Assembly: GCF_900107535.1 (NCBI RefSeq)
Contig: NZ_FNRA01000011.1
Coordinates: 124,001-188,000, forward strand
Direction: 5' to 3'
Length of the DNA stretch: 64,000 nt
Origin: Pedobacter hartonius
GTDB lineage: Bacteria > Bacteroidota > Bacteroidia > Sphingobacteriales > Sphingobacteriaceae
Part shown: in pieces, positions 16,521 through 25,817 of the stretch
How positions within the stretch are numbered: position 1 is the first letter of the stretch
Layout: every line of letters starts with the position of its first letter
Notes under the pieces: model-generated
Seen by the model: only the letters and a program-made list of their open reading frames with translations
Database searches by the model: none
What the model was told of the DNA's origin: nothing
Translations under genes and position numbers: made by a program

Positions 16521-19500
16521 ATGTATTTAATTTTTGATACCGAAACTACAGGTTTACCTGCCAATTATAATGCACCGGTAAGTGACACGAACAACTGGCC
16601 GCGGTGTATTCAGATTGCCTGGCAGCTGCATGATGAACTGGGAAATCTCATTGAACACCAGGACTACCTCGTCAGGCCTGATGGTTTTAATATCCCTTAT
16701 GACGCAGAACGTATACACGGTATTTCTACTGAACTGGCAACAGAGCAGGGAATTGAGCTCGCAGAAGTATTAGAGAAATTCAACATTGCCCTTTCCAGAT
16801 CTAAATTTGTTGTAGGCCAAAATATAGGCTTTGATATCAATATCATGGGTTCGGAATTCTACCGCATGGGGGTAGAAAGCCCGATGGCACAAATGCCGGT
16901 GCTGGATACCTGTACAGAGGTTACGGCCGACCTCTTAAAGATCCCGGGAGGACGTGGCGGTAGGTTTAAACTGCCTACGCTAACTGAATTACATCATTAC
17001 TTATTCGGTGTTCCTTTTGCTGAGGCCCACAATGCAACGGCCGATGTGGAGGCCACCACAAGGTGTTTCCTGCAACTGGTAAAAATGGAGGTTTTTACTC
17101 CTCAGCAGCTGCAGCAGGATCAGGACTATTTTCGTCAGTTTAAGACGCATAACCCTGCGGTTATACAGGGCGCCGGACTCAGACATTTTAACCTGAAGGC
17201 TGCTTCAGACGAGATCAGGAAGAAACAGGAAAAAGCAGAAGGATCCGGCATTTCGAGAGAAGCCCTCCAGGATAACCAGGAGGAACTTAAGCAGGCAACT
17301 TTTGTACACCTGCATAACCATACGCAGTTCTCTGTATTACAGTCTACCATTAATATTCCGGGACTGATTGCGGCAGCGGCGGCTGATAAAATGCCTGCTG
17401 TGGCCATGACAGACCACGCCAATATGATGGGTGCCTTTCACTTTGTGAACCAGGTGCTGAATCACAATAAAGGTGTGGAAGCAAGAAATAAGGCTGCAGA
17501 AGAAAATGGAGAGATTCCATCTGAAAAGCTACTGACCCCGATAGTGGGCTGTGAGTTTTTTGTATGCGACAATCATCTTGATAAATCAAGGAAAGATAAT
17601 GGCTACCAGATCGTGTTGCTGGCCAGAAATAAAAAAGGCTATCATCATCTCGCTAAAATGTCTTCTATTGCCTATACCAAGGGTTTCTATTATGTGCCAA
17701 GGATAGACAGGGCGGTGATTGAACAATATAAGGAAGATATCATTGTGCTTTCCGGGAACCTTTACGGAGAAATATCCAGTAAGCTGCTGAATATGGGTGA
17801 GAACCAGGCTGAAGAGGCACTGGTCTGGTGGAAATCACAATTTGGTGCCGATTTCTATATCGAGATCATGCGGCATAATCAGGATGACGAGAACGTAGTG
17901 AATAAAACGCTTGTTGCGCTGGCCAGAAAACATGAGGTTAAACTGGTAGCAACCAATAATACTTATTATATCAATAAAAAGGATGCGAATGCACATGATA
18001 TTTTACTGTGCGTAAAAGATGCGGAAAAACAAGCTACACCAATAGGAAGAGGAAGGGGGTACCGTTATGGGTTGCCTAACCAGGAATATTATTTTAAATC
18101 CGGTGAGGAGATGAAAGCATTGTTTGCTGATCTGCCGGAGGCGATATTAAACATCCAGGAGGTAGTTGATAAAATCGAAATCTACAAACTGGCCAGGGAA
18201 GTCCTCTTACCGAAATTTGAGATTTCAGAAGAGTTTCTCGTACCGGAAGATGAAGGGGATGGCGGTAAAAGGGGAGAGAATAAGTATTTGCGTCATCTAA
18301 CTTATGTAGGCGCAAAGAAAAGATATGGAGAAATTACTCCTGAAATAGAGGAAAGACTCAATTTTGAACTGCAAACGATAGAGAAAACCGGGTATCCGGG
18401 ATATTTCCTGATCGTGCAGGATTTTATCAGGGAGGCAAGGGCACTGGATGTTTCGGTGGGCCCGGGACGTGGTTCTGCTGCAGGATCGGTAGTGGCATAT
18501 TGCTTATGGATCACAAATATCGATCCTATCAAATACGACCTGCTGTTTGAGCGTTTCCTGAACCCGGACCGTGTGTCTATGCCCGATATTGATATTGACT
18601 TTGATGATGAGGGCAGGGGCCGCGTGATGAACTATGTGATCAGCAAATATGGTGCAAACCAGGTGGCACAGATCATTACTTACGGTACAATGGCCGCCAA
18701 GTCGTCGGTGAAAGATACGGCACGGGTACTGGACCTCCCGCTTTTTGAGGCCGATAAAATAGCCAAGCTTATTCCGAACCTCAAGCTGGCCAAGATCTTT
18801 ACGCTTGACGAAAAAGCCCTCAAAGGGGTGCTTCGTGCAGATGAATATGAGAAAGTAGTTGAATTAAAAGATATAGCGGATTCAAAAACCCTGAGTGCGG
18901 AGACCATACAGCAGGCCAGGATTCTGGAAGGCTCGCTGCGTAATACGGGAATACACGCCTGTGGGGTGATTATCACGCCGGATGATATTACCAATTATGT
19001 ACCGGTGGCAATGGCCAAAGATTCGGATCTGTACGTGACCCAGTTTGATAACTCTGTGGTTGAGAGCGCCGGATTGCTGAAAATGGACTTCCTGGGGCTA
19101 AAAACGCTCACACTGATCAAGGATACTGTTAAACTGGTAAGAATGCGGACGGGAATTCAATTGGATCCCGATGAGTTCCCTATTGACGATGTGAAAACCT
19201 ACGAGCTTTTCCAGCGTGGTGAAACGATAGGAATCTTCCAGTACGAGAGTACCGGGATGCAGAAATACATGAAGGAGTTAAAGCCTACAGTATTCGGGGA
19301 TTTAATTGCGATGAATGCACTCTACCGCCCGGGACCGCTGGAGTATATCCCTAGTTTTGTACGCAGAAAGAATGGTGAGGAGGAGATAAAGTACGATCTG
19401 GATGCCTGTGAAGAGTATCTAAAAGAGACCTACGGAATTACAGTATACCAGGAACAGGTGATGCTTTTATCGCAGAAACTAGCAGGTTTTACAAAGGGTG

Positions 19501-20954
19501 AAGCCGATGTACTGAGAAAGGCCATGGGTAAAAAACAAAAGGATGTACTGGATAAGATGAAACCCAAATTTGTTGCGCAGGCAGCGGAAAAAGGTCATGC
19601 TCCGGCTACCCTGGAGAAGATCTGGAAAGATTGGGAGGCATTTGCATCTTACGCCTTCAATAAATCGCACTCTACCTGTTATGCATGGATTGCCTATCAG
19701 ACGGCTTACCTGAAAGCGCATTACCCGGCAGAATATATGGCTGCGGTACTGACGAATAACATGAGCGACATCAAACAGGTGGCTTTCTTCATGGAGGAAT
19801 GTAAGCAAATGGGTGTTCAGGTACTCGGGCCGGATGTGAATGAATCCATTCTGAAGTTCTCTGTAAATGTACATGGAGAAGTACGTTTCGGTTTGTCGGG
19901 CATAAAAGGAGTAGGGGAAAAAGCTGTAGAGAGTATTATTGAAGAAAGGAGCAGGGCAGGAAAATATCTGAGTGTGTACGACTTTGCGAAACGCTCTAAT
20001 ACGAGGACGGTAAATAAAAAGGCTTATGAGAGCTTTGTCTACAGCGGCGCCTTTGATAGTTTTGGTTACCATCGTGCGCAGTACTTCTTTGTGCCGATAA
20101 ATGATAAGATGAACGGGATAGAGAAACTGATCAAGTTCTCCAACGATTTCCAGAACAGTGAATCTACATCACAATCGTCCCTGTTTGGAGGTACTGTAGC
20201 AGATATGATCAATGAGCCAACTTTACCGGTGGCCAATGAATGGAGCCTGATCGACAGGTTGAAATATGAGAAGGATGCCATTGGAATCTTCCTGAGCGGC
20301 CATCCTCTGGATAATTATAAACTAGAGCTTAAAGAATTTTGTCAGCACTCCGTGAGGCACCTTTCACTGGTCAATAAGGTCAGGATGGGTGATACCAATG
20401 AGGAGGTGCTGGCTGAATTTGCTGCGTTAAAGAACCGGGAACTTGTAGTTGGCGGACTGGTAGTTGTTGCTGCACAGCGTATGACAAAAACAGGGAAACC
20501 TTTCGGGACGATCGTTTTTGAAGATTATAATGACAGTTGTGAACTTGCTTTATTTGGTGATGATTTCGTGAAGTTTAAGCAGTTTATGACTGATGGTTAT
20601 TTTCTGCGTATCCGTGGGCAGGTGGGGGAACGCTTCCGTAAAGAGGGCGACTGGGAGTTTAAGATCACTGCGATAGAACTACTGTCTGAGCTGAGAGATA
20701 AATTTGCGAAGTGTATCACTATTCAGATTCCTATCCAGCGGATTAATGATGAAATCATCGCACAGATCTATTCCATTATAGAGGACAATAAAGCAAATAC
20801 AGAACAGCAAAATTGCAAGCTGAATTTTACAGTTTATGACAGTGAGAAAAATATTTCTCTGGAATTGCCTTCTAAGTCGCTGAAAATCAATCCTAATAAT
20901 GATTTCCTGGAGAGTTTGACGGAATTACATGTTGTAAATTATAAGTTGAATTAG
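16521..20954 (+). CDS. dnaE: DNA polymerase III alpha subunit with N-terminal DEDDh exonuclease domain
   Basis: Replicative polymerase, 1477 aa, about 300 longer than E. coli DnaE. Residues 1 to about 190 form a DEDDh 3'-5' exonuclease (D6-x-E8 in FDTETTGLP, D105, H170, D175), the epsilon-type proofreader. A PHP domain follows from about residue 260 (HLHNH 263-267, TDHAN 297-301). The DnaE polymerase core carries the catalytic PDIDIDF triad D689/D691/D693, and an OB-fold lies near 1300-1380. In the PHP domain, the D-x-H pair known from metal-binding PHP domains such as Thermus DnaE appears as N480-x-Y482. This suggests the fused exonuclease took over proofreading. The fusion order (exonuclease before PHP) differs from PolC, where the exonuclease is inserted within PHP. 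Confidence 0.96.
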   Translation: MYLIFDTETTGLPANYNAPVSDTNNWPRCIQIAWQLHDELGNLIEHQDYLVRPDGFNIPYDAERIHGISTELATEQGIELAEVLEKFNIALSRSKFVVGQNIGFDINIMGSEFYRMGVESPMAQMPVLDTCTEVTADLLKIPGGRGGRFKLPTLTELHHYLFGVPFAEAHNATADVEATTRCFLQLVKMEVFTPQQLQQDQDYFRQFKTHNPAVIQGAGLRHFNLKAASDEIRKKQEKAEGSGISREALQDNQEELKQATFVHLHNHTQFSVLQSTINIPGLIAAAAADKMPAVAMTDHANMMGAFHFVNQVLNHNKGVEARNKAAEENGEIPSEKLLTPIVGCEFFVCDNHLDKSRKDNGYQIVLLARNKKGYHHLAKMSSIAYTKGFYYVPRIDRAVIEQYKEDIIVLSGNLYGEISSKLLNMGENQAEEALVWWKSQFGADFYIEIMRHNQDDENVVNKTLVALARKHEVKLVATNNTYYINKKDANAHDILLCVKDAEKQATPIGRGRGYRYGLPNQEYYFKSGEEMKALFADLPEAILNIQEVVDKIEIYKLAREVLLPKFEISEEFLVPEDEGDGGKRGENKYLRHLTYVGAKKRYGEITPEIEERLNFELQTIEKTGYPGYFLIVQDFIREARALDVSVGPGRGSAAGSVVAYCLWITNIDPIKYDLLFERFLNPDRVSMPDIDIDFDDEGRGRVMNYVISKYGANQVAQIITYGTMAAKSSVKDTARVLDLPLFEADKIAKLIPNLKLAKIFTLDEKALKGVLRADEYEKVVELKDIADSKTLSAETIQQARILEGSLRNTGIHACGVIITPDDITNYVPVAMAKDSDLYVTQFDNSVVESAGLLKMDFLGLKTLTLIKDTVKLVRMRTGIQLDPDEFPIDDVKTYELFQRGETIGIFQYESTGMQKYMKELKPTVFGDLIAMNALYRPGPLEYIPSFVRRKNGEEEIKYDLDACEEYLKETYGITVYQEQVMLLSQKLAGFTKGEADVLRKAMGKKQKDVLDKMKPKFVAQAAEKGHAPATLEKIWKDWEAFASYAFNKSHSTCYAWIAYQTAYLKAHYPAEYMAAVLTNNMSDIKQVAFFMEECKQMGVQVLGPDVNESILKFSVNVHGEVRFGLSGIKGVGEKAVESIIEERSRAGKYLSVYDFAKRSNTRTVNKKAYESFVYSGAFDSFGYHRAQYFFVPINDKMNGIEKLIKFSNDFQNSESTSQSSLFGGTVADMINEPTLPVANEWSLIDRLKYEKDAIGIFLSGHPLDNYKLELKEFCQHSVRHLSLVNKVRMGDTNEEVLAEFAALKNRELVVGGLVVVAAQRMTKTGKPFGTIVFEDYNDSCELALFGDDFVKFKQFMTDGYFLRIRGQVGERFRKEGDWEFKITAIELLSELRDKFAKCITIQIPIQRINDEIIAQIYSIIEDNKANTEQQNCKLNFTVYDSEKNISLELPSKSLKINPNNDFLESLTELHVVNYKLN

Positions 20955-20997
20955 TGTCATTTTGGTATTATATACGTGGTGGCACTACAATTGATCT

Positions 20998-21005
20998 TAT
21001 CTTTG
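20998..21005 (+). promoter_or_regulatory. -7 box (TATCTTTG) of trxA
   Basis: Exact TAnnTTTG match 23 nt before the trxA ATG; the -33 element is weak. Confidence 0.5.
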
Positions 21006-21028
21006 TATAAATAAATTATAAACAAATT

Positions 21029-21346
21029 ATGGCTTTAGAAATCACAGATGCCAACTTCGAGGAAGTTGTGTTGAAATCAGATAAACCCGTTTTAGTAGAC
21101 TTTTGGGCAGAATGGTGTGGTCCATGTCGCATGGTAGGTCCGGTAGTAGATGAAATTTCAAAAGAATACGAAGGAAAAGTTGTGGTAGGAAAAGTGAATG
21201 TGGATAATAACCCACAGATCTCTACTCAGTTTGGTATCCGTAATATCCCTGCGTTATTATTCTTTAAAAACGGTGAGGTTGTTGACAAACAAGTTGGTGC
21301 AGTTCCAAAATCTGTATTAGCAGGTAAATTAGATAAGCAATTATAA
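21029..21346 (+). CDS. trxA: thioredoxin
   Basis: Small cytoplasmic dithiol oxidoreductase, 105 aa, normal length. The redox centre WCGPC (C30 and C33) lies in VDFWAEWCGPCRMVGP, and the cis-proline is in IRNIPALLFFKNGE. It reduces protein disulfides and could serve the Bcp peroxiredoxin encoded at 26768-27232. It has its own -7 box and a strong hairpin downstream, so it is probably monocistronic. Confidence 0.98.
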   Translation: MALEITDANFEEVVLKSDKPVLVDFWAEWCGPCRMVGPVVDEISKEYEGKVVVGKVNVDNNPQISTQFGIRNIPALLFFKNGEVVDKQVGAVPKSVLAGKLDKQL

Positions 21347-21367
21347 TCAAACATCATATAACGAGCC

Positions 21368-21401
21368 AGGAAGGGCCGACTCATTTGAGTTGGCCCTTCC
21401 T
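21368..21401. terminator. hairpin terminator between trxA and the convergent membrane protein gene
   Basis: A 16-bp stem (AGGAAGGGCCGACTCA with its near-perfect complement, one G-T pair) with a 2-nt loop. The following T-run is weak (TATTTG), but the stem is very stable and sits between convergent genes. Confidence 0.7.
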
Positions 21402-21434
21402 ATTTGTACTGCGCCCGGCTAATCCTTAGCCTCA

Positions 21435-21887
21435 TTATTCTGATGCAGATACGTCTTCAAAAGCGTTCATTTTAACGAGCACAGTATCGCTCCAGGAGCA
21501 AAAAATTCCCAGGACAAATAATATTCCCGTCTGAAGATCAGTAACCATAGCCTGTTTTTGCAAGGCTGTATGAAAGAATCCGAGTTTTGCCATAAGGCAA
21601 ATAATGAATGCAATCGTAAAAAGCCATTTGAAATTCGTAGTGCTCCTATAAAATTTACCTATATGCTCAGGTTTTAGTGTAAGCGCTTTTATCGCATTTA
21701 CAGCAAGGATGAGAAATAACACACATAATAGCAGGTATTTTAATAGCCCTGTTAAGGGGACTGGTTTCAATTGAAAAAGATCTTTCAGGAGATATCCCGA
21801 GCAGGCGAAGGCGGTTATAAATAACAGGAGATAGATCATTGTAATTCCCCTGAGCAGGACACGATAAGTTGAAGACATTGAGTTCAT
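21435..21887 (-). CDS. small integral membrane protein of unknown function
   Basis: About 150 aa from the ATG at 21885-21887 (MNSMSSTYRVLL). A longer frame back to 21995 would run into the divergent DUF58 gene and has an N-terminus unlike a membrane protein, so I reject it. Four hydrophobic stretches are visible (IYLLLFITAFACSGYLL, YLLLCVLFLILAVNAI, WLFTIAFIICLMAKLGFF, LQTGILFVLGIFCSW), suggesting four membrane spans. I do not recognise the family. It ends close to the trxA hairpin. Confidence 0.65.
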   Translation of the reverse strand: MNSMSSTYRVLLRGITMIYLLLFITAFACSGYLLKDLFQLKPVPLTGLLKYLLLCVLFLILAVNAIKALTLKPEHIGKFYRSTTNFKWLFTIAFIICLMAKLGFFHTALQKQAMVTDLQTGILFVLGIFCSWSDTVLVKMNAFEDVSASE

Positions 21888-21937
21888 TCCTGGCTGGCTA
21901 ATGGGGCAAGTTATATTTCTTTTGTTAAATTTACAAT

Positions 21938-22855
21938 ATGGAGTCCTTCGATCAGTCTGAACAGCAATTAAACAGTAACCTGGAGCTGCTGGCAAAGTAT
22001 GTAGTAGAAGGCTTTATTACCGGATTGCATAAAAGCCCTTTCCATGGGTTCTCTGTGGAATTTGCCGAGCACAGGGCTTATAACAGCGGAGACAATGTGA
22101 GGAATATAGACTGGAAATTATTTGGTAGAACGGAAAAGTTATACACCAAAAGATATGAAGAAGAGACTAACCTGCGCTGCCAGTTTGTGATCGATACATC
22201 GTCTTCAATGTTCTTTCCCCGGGGAGCATACAATAAGCTCAGTTTTTCTGTACAATCCACTGCGGCACTGATTTACCTCCTCAAGAAACAGCGGGATGCT
22301 TTTGGCCTGAGTTTATTTACCGAACAGCTATGGCTGAATACACCTGCGAGATCAACCACTGCCCATCAGCAATATATATTTTCGCAGCTGGAGCAGGTGC
22401 TGTCAAAACCGCATCTTAATGTAAAAACGAACCTTGAAAAATCTCTGCACCAGGTAGCTGAATCTATCCATAAGCGTTCGATGGTGATCATCTTCAGCGA
22501 TCTGCTCACTGCCTTTCAGGATGAAAAACAGCAGTCGGCCTTATTTGCAGGCCTACAGCATTTAAAGTTTAACAAACATGAGGTGATTATCTTTAGTATC
22601 AGTGACAAAGCCAGAGAAGTAGATTTCAACTTTGATAACCGTCCTTATCAGTTTATTGATATGGAAACAGGTGAAGAGCTCAGGGCAAATTCAGCAACGG
22701 TTAAAGAAACGTATTTAAATGCTTACCACACCTATCGGAAACAGATCGCTCTCAAATGTGCACAGTATAAGATCGACCTCATCGAGGCGGATATCAGCGG
22801 TGGATTTTCAGCGGTCTTGTCGGCTTACCTGATCAAAAGGAAAAAGATGAATTAA
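21938..22855 (+). CDS. DUF58 domain-containing protein
   Basis: 305 aa. Proteins of this family carry a von Willebrand A-like fold and are usually encoded beside MoxR AAA+ ATPases; no moxR lies here. The DUF58 signature is clear: EFAEHRAYNSGDNVRNIDWK, LFGRTEKLYTKRYEEE, then the metal-site-like VIDTSSSMFF and the later MVIIFSDLL block. No membrane segment is seen. The stop codon overlaps the end of the convergent small periplasmic protein gene by 4 bp. The family call is good; the function is unknown. Confidence 0.9.
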   Translation: MESFDQSEQQLNSNLELLAKYVVEGFITGLHKSPFHGFSVEFAEHRAYNSGDNVRNIDWKLFGRTEKLYTKRYEEETNLRCQFVIDTSSSMFFPRGAYNKLSFSVQSTAALIYLLKKQRDAFGLSLFTEQLWLNTPARSTTAHQQYIFSQLEQVLSKPHLNVKTNLEKSLHQVAESIHKRSMVIIFSDLLTAFQDEKQQSALFAGLQHLKFNKHEVIIFSISDKAREVDFNFDNRPYQFIDMETGEELRANSATVKETYLNAYHTYRKQIALKCAQYKIDLIEADISGGFSAVLSAYLIKRKKMN

Positions 22856-23298
22856 TTTCTTTTTTCATCCCGGTACCTGCTGAGTAATTCTCTTTTAAAG
22901 GTTTCCTGTGCCCTATAATACTTACCGATAGTTTTTATAGGCAGGCTGCTTTTAAGCTTGCCATAATATTTGCGTTCAATGTTCAGGTCCCTTTGTTTGA
23001 AGTTGAGCTCATTGGTGATGAGGCTTTGCACCTCAGTATCTGAGAGGTCTTCAATCTCAGTGATTTTTCTGAAGCTGATCATTCTTTCCCGGCGTTCCTG
23101 GCGTAAGGCAGATTGTTCTGCCTGCCAGGCAGTGTAAATAGGCCAGAAGATTTTGGCCTCTTCAGGGGTCAGTTCCAGTTTCTCTTTCAAATAGGTGATT
23201 CTGTAGGCATCTATTTCATTGCGTCTTCCGTTGTCTCTTTGTGCGGAGACTAAAAAAGGAAGAAATAATAAAATTGTGGCAGCAAGTATATTCTTCAT
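22852..23298 (-). CDS. small periplasmic protein downstream of a sigma/anti-sigma pair
   Basis: 148 aa with an N-terminal signal peptide (MKNILAATILLFLPFLVSAQ). The mature part is highly charged and helical: LKEKLELTPEEAKIFWPIYTAWQAEQ, an Arg/Glu-rich helix, then EVQSLITNELNFKQRDLNIERKYYGKL. The L-T-P-E-E-A-x-x-F-W-P pattern is typical of Bacteroidota periplasmic proteins encoded beside ECF sigma factors and recalls the Spy/CpxP style. It is last in the run tktC, sigma, anti-sigma, and lies 10 bp after the putative anti-sigma gene. A role as envelope-stress sensor or chaperone is inference. Confidence 0.72.
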   Translation of the reverse strand: MKNILAATILLFLPFLVSAQRDNGRRNEIDAYRITYLKEKLELTPEEAKIFWPIYTAWQAEQSALRQERRERMISFRKITEIEDLSDTEVQSLITNELNFKQRDLNIERKYYGKLKSSLPIKTIGKYYRAQETFKRELLSRYRDEKRN

Positions 23299-23308
23299 GA
23301 TTTTTTAT

Positions 23309-23971
23309 TTAGATCGATGATGACAGGTCATTCTGAGAATAGTTGTTTAAAATATAGGTTTCCAGTTCTGCATTGGTTGCATTATCCTTTGGTTCATCCG
23401 CTGTATTACCCTCAACATGGTCGATAATATCCTGTTCATCGATGTCATACAGCATTTGTTCATTGGCTATTTCTGCAGCGGTAGACTCAGGAATATAGCT
23501 TTGTCTGTTCAGGTAAAACCCAAAGGTGGCAACCAGTACAAAGCAGGCCGCAGAAGCATATTTTAACAGGCCCGAATGCCACAAGCGTACAATTTTTGAT
23601 TCTTTCGCAGGCGGAGGTGCTTCTTCAACGGTTTGTGCCAGGATCTTCGATTGTAATTTTTGAAAGTACTGATCCGGAATGCTGAATCCGGGAGATGGCG
23701 GAAGCTGGGACAGAACCTCTTCAGGGGCGAAATCCTCTGCTGTGGTTTGTGCCTGGATCCGGTCTTTTAACGAGCTGAAGTATTGATCGGGAACGGAAAA
23801 CCCGGCAACAGGCGTCACTTCCTTCAGTTCATTTAAGTAAACCGAGTTCGCTATGTTTTCAGGTAGTGTATCAAAATAGTGTTCCGGAACAAGAAATGGA
23901 TTTTGTCTTGGCAGGCTGGCCAGATACGGGGCTTCTGCTTTCCATTCGTTGTTTTCTACATCAGATTTCAT
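23309..23971 (-). CDS. putative membrane anti-sigma factor with three F-x-[VI]-P-x-x-Y-F repeats
   Basis: About 220 aa from the ATG at 23969-23971; an ATG at 24004 would add 11 residues. The cytoplasmic N-terminal half holds three copies of a roughly 20-residue repeat at about residues 25-44, 57-76 and 95-114. All share F-x-[VI]-P-[ED]-x-Y-F-x-x-L, and copies two and three also share GFS[VI]PDQYF. One membrane span follows (about 135-154), then an acidic periplasmic tail. Its position directly after an ECF sigma gene suggests anti-sigma function. I see no classical zinc anti-sigma motif, so it would be a different type. Confidence 0.6.
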   Translation of the reverse strand: MKSDVENNEWKAEAPYLASLPRQNPFLVPEHYFDTLPENIANSVYLNELKEVTPVAGFSVPDQYFSSLKDRIQAQTTAEDFAPEEVLSQLPPSPGFSIPDQYFQKLQSKILAQTVEEAPPPAKESKIVRLWHSGLLKYASAACFVLVATFGFYLNRQSYIPESTAAEIANEQMLYDIDEQDIIDHVEGNTADEPKDNATNAELETYILNNYSQNDLSSSI

Positions 23972-24095
23972 CGATATCGTTTTTTTTTGTCTTTGCCATT
24001 GCATCCCACCTGTATCCGGGCTGGCTTATGCCGGCTTGTTCCAGAACTCAGGATGGTTTTTGTATCCTATATGGATGCAAAAAATGGCAAAAGGT

Positions 24096-24656
24096 TTAAA
24101 GACTAATTTCATCATTTAGCATAAAAACTTCAATTTTCTTTACAGCGATGTGAAATGATGCTTTTAGGGCACCGACTGAGGTTCCAAGGATAGCAGAGAT
24201 TTCATCATATTTCAGGTCATCATAATATTTCATATTAAAGATGAGACGCTGTTTCTCCGGTAAAGTAAGCAAGGCCTGCTGTAACTTCATCTGGATCTTA
24301 TCGCCATTGAAATAAGAAGAAGCAATCAGGCTTTCTGACAATTCTTCAGCTACCTCGTCAAGAGGAGTTTGGTTGCGCTGTTTCTTTTTATTCAGGAACG
24401 TGATACACTCATTTGTAGCAATACGGTAGATCCAGGTATATAATTTAGAATCGTTACGGAATTTTGCCAGGCTTTTCCAAACTTTAATGAAAACTTCCTG
24501 AACAAGGTCATCTGCATCATCATGATCAATAACCAGCCTGCGGACATGCCAGTATATCTTTTCCTGATATTTTGATATAAGCAGGTTAAAGGCTTCATTA
24601 CGCGTATTCTCGTTGGAGAACTTTTCTAATATTTCTTCGTCTTCAACCTGCTTCAT
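24096..24656 (-). CDS. ECF-family RNA polymerase sigma factor
   Basis: 186 aa, sigma-70 family of the extracytoplasmic-function type. Region 2 is visible (HVRRLVIDHDDADDLVQEVFIKVWKSL, TWIYRIATNECITFLNKKK) and region 4 near the C-terminus (LPEKQRLIFNMKYYDDLKYDEISAILGTSVGALKASFHIA). I use the ATG at 24654-24656; a TTG one codon upstream is possible. The start is 3 bp past the stop of the transketolase C-half gene, so they are probably on one mRNA. The putative membrane anti-sigma gene follows 124 bp later. Confidence 0.95.
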   Translation of the reverse strand: MKQVEDEEILEKFSNENTRNEAFNLLISKYQEKIYWHVRRLVIDHDDADDLVQEVFIKVWKSLAKFRNDSKLYTWIYRIATNECITFLNKKKQRNQTPLDEVAEELSESLIASSYFNGDKIQMKLQQALLTLPEKQRLIFNMKYYDDLKYDEISAILGTSVGALKASFHIAVKKIEVFMLNDEISL

Positions 24657-24659
24657 CAA

Positions 24660-25616
24660 TTATTTTTTTCTTTTTATTACTTTTTGAACTGCTTCTACAA
24701 TATTGATTGTATCCAGTCCGTATTTTGTCATTAACTGATCAGGCGTTCCGCTTTCTCCGAAGCTGTCATTCACGGCAACAAATTCCTGCGGTGAAGGAAG
24801 TTCTGTAGACAGCAAACGTGCAACGCTTTCACCTAAACCACCAAATTTATTGTGTTCTTCACAAGTTACCACACAGCCTGTTTTCTGAACTGACTTTAAG
24901 ATAGCCTCTTCATCTAACGGTTTAATGGTGTGAATGTTTATAATTTCTGCATCAATTCCCAGTTCCGCCAGTTGTTCTCCGGCTTCAATAGCTTTCCAAA
25001 CCATGTGTCCTGTTGCAATGATGGTCACATCTGTACCTTCATTTACCATCCAGGCTTTTCCAATTTCGAATACCTGGTCAGGATCTGTGAAAACAGGGAT
25101 AGATGGTCTTCCGAAACGCAGGTAAACAGGGCCTTCATATTCAGCGATGGCCATTGTAGCTGCTTTAGTCTGGTTGTAATCACAAGGATTGATCACTACC
25201 ATTCCGGGAAGCATTTTCATTAAACCTATATCTTCCAGAATCTGGTGGGTAGCGCCGTCCTCTCCTAAAGTTAAACCGGCATGTGATGCACAGATTTTAA
25301 CGTTTTTGTACGAATAAGCTACAGATTGTCTGATCTGATCATAAACCCTGCCTGTAGAAAAGTTAGCAAAGGTTCCTGTAAAGGGAATTTTACCTCCGAT
25401 GGTCATTCCGGCTGCGATACCGATCATATTTGCTTCGGCGATACCGATCTGGAAAAATCTTTCAGGGAAGTCCTTTTCAAAAGCGTCCATCTTTAAAGAT
25501 CCTTTCAGATCTGCAGTAAGGGCTACAATATTAGGATTTTTTTTAGCTGCCTCGTGCAGGCCTACACCAAAACCGGAGCGTGTATCTTTCTTCTCAGTAT
25601 ATGTATATTTTTTCAT
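24660..25616 (-). CDS. transketolase, C-terminal half
   Basis: 318 aa, containing the pyrimidine-binding and C-terminal domains of transketolase. The block KMDAFEKDFPERFFQIGIAEANMIGIAAGM includes the glutamate that activates the thiamine cofactor. FASFSTGR-like and GLTLGEDGATHQ segments follow, and a C-terminal domain begins near residue 185 (GTDVTIIATGHMVW). With the N-half encoded upstream it would form the full enzyme that moves two-carbon units in the pentose phosphate pathway. The sigma-factor gene begins immediately after. Confidence 0.95.
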   Translation of the reverse strand: MKKYTYTEKKDTRSGFGVGLHEAAKKNPNIVALTADLKGSLKMDAFEKDFPERFFQIGIAEANMIGIAAGMTIGGKIPFTGTFANFSTGRVYDQIRQSVAYSYKNVKICASHAGLTLGEDGATHQILEDIGLMKMLPGMVVINPCDYNQTKAATMAIAEYEGPVYLRFGRPSIPVFTDPDQVFEIGKAWMVNEGTDVTIIATGHMVWKAIEAGEQLAELGIDAEIINIHTIKPLDEEAILKSVQKTGCVVTCEEHNKFGGLGESVARLLSTELPSPQEFVAVNDSFGESGTPDQLMTKYGLDTINIVEAVQKVIKRKK

Positions 25617-25817
25617 CCTTTTACTTATGGTTTTTTCGTGAGTTATTAATTGTGTTTAATGGAACTCAAGCTGGCTTTCGCCGGTTAATTGTGATGAAGC
25701 TTTCAGCCTTCTGTCATGAAAAATGACCTGAAGTCTTCAGGTTTCATTATATTCTCTATGTTGTTAATGGTCATGAAGCAATAGGCTTCAATCGTAAAGT
25801 CCTATTACCAGGAACTA

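Noticed and set aside
21888..21995. Longer N-terminus for the small membrane protein
   Set aside because: It overlaps the start of the divergent DUF58 gene, and the added residues are polar and Cys/Pro rich, unlike the rest.
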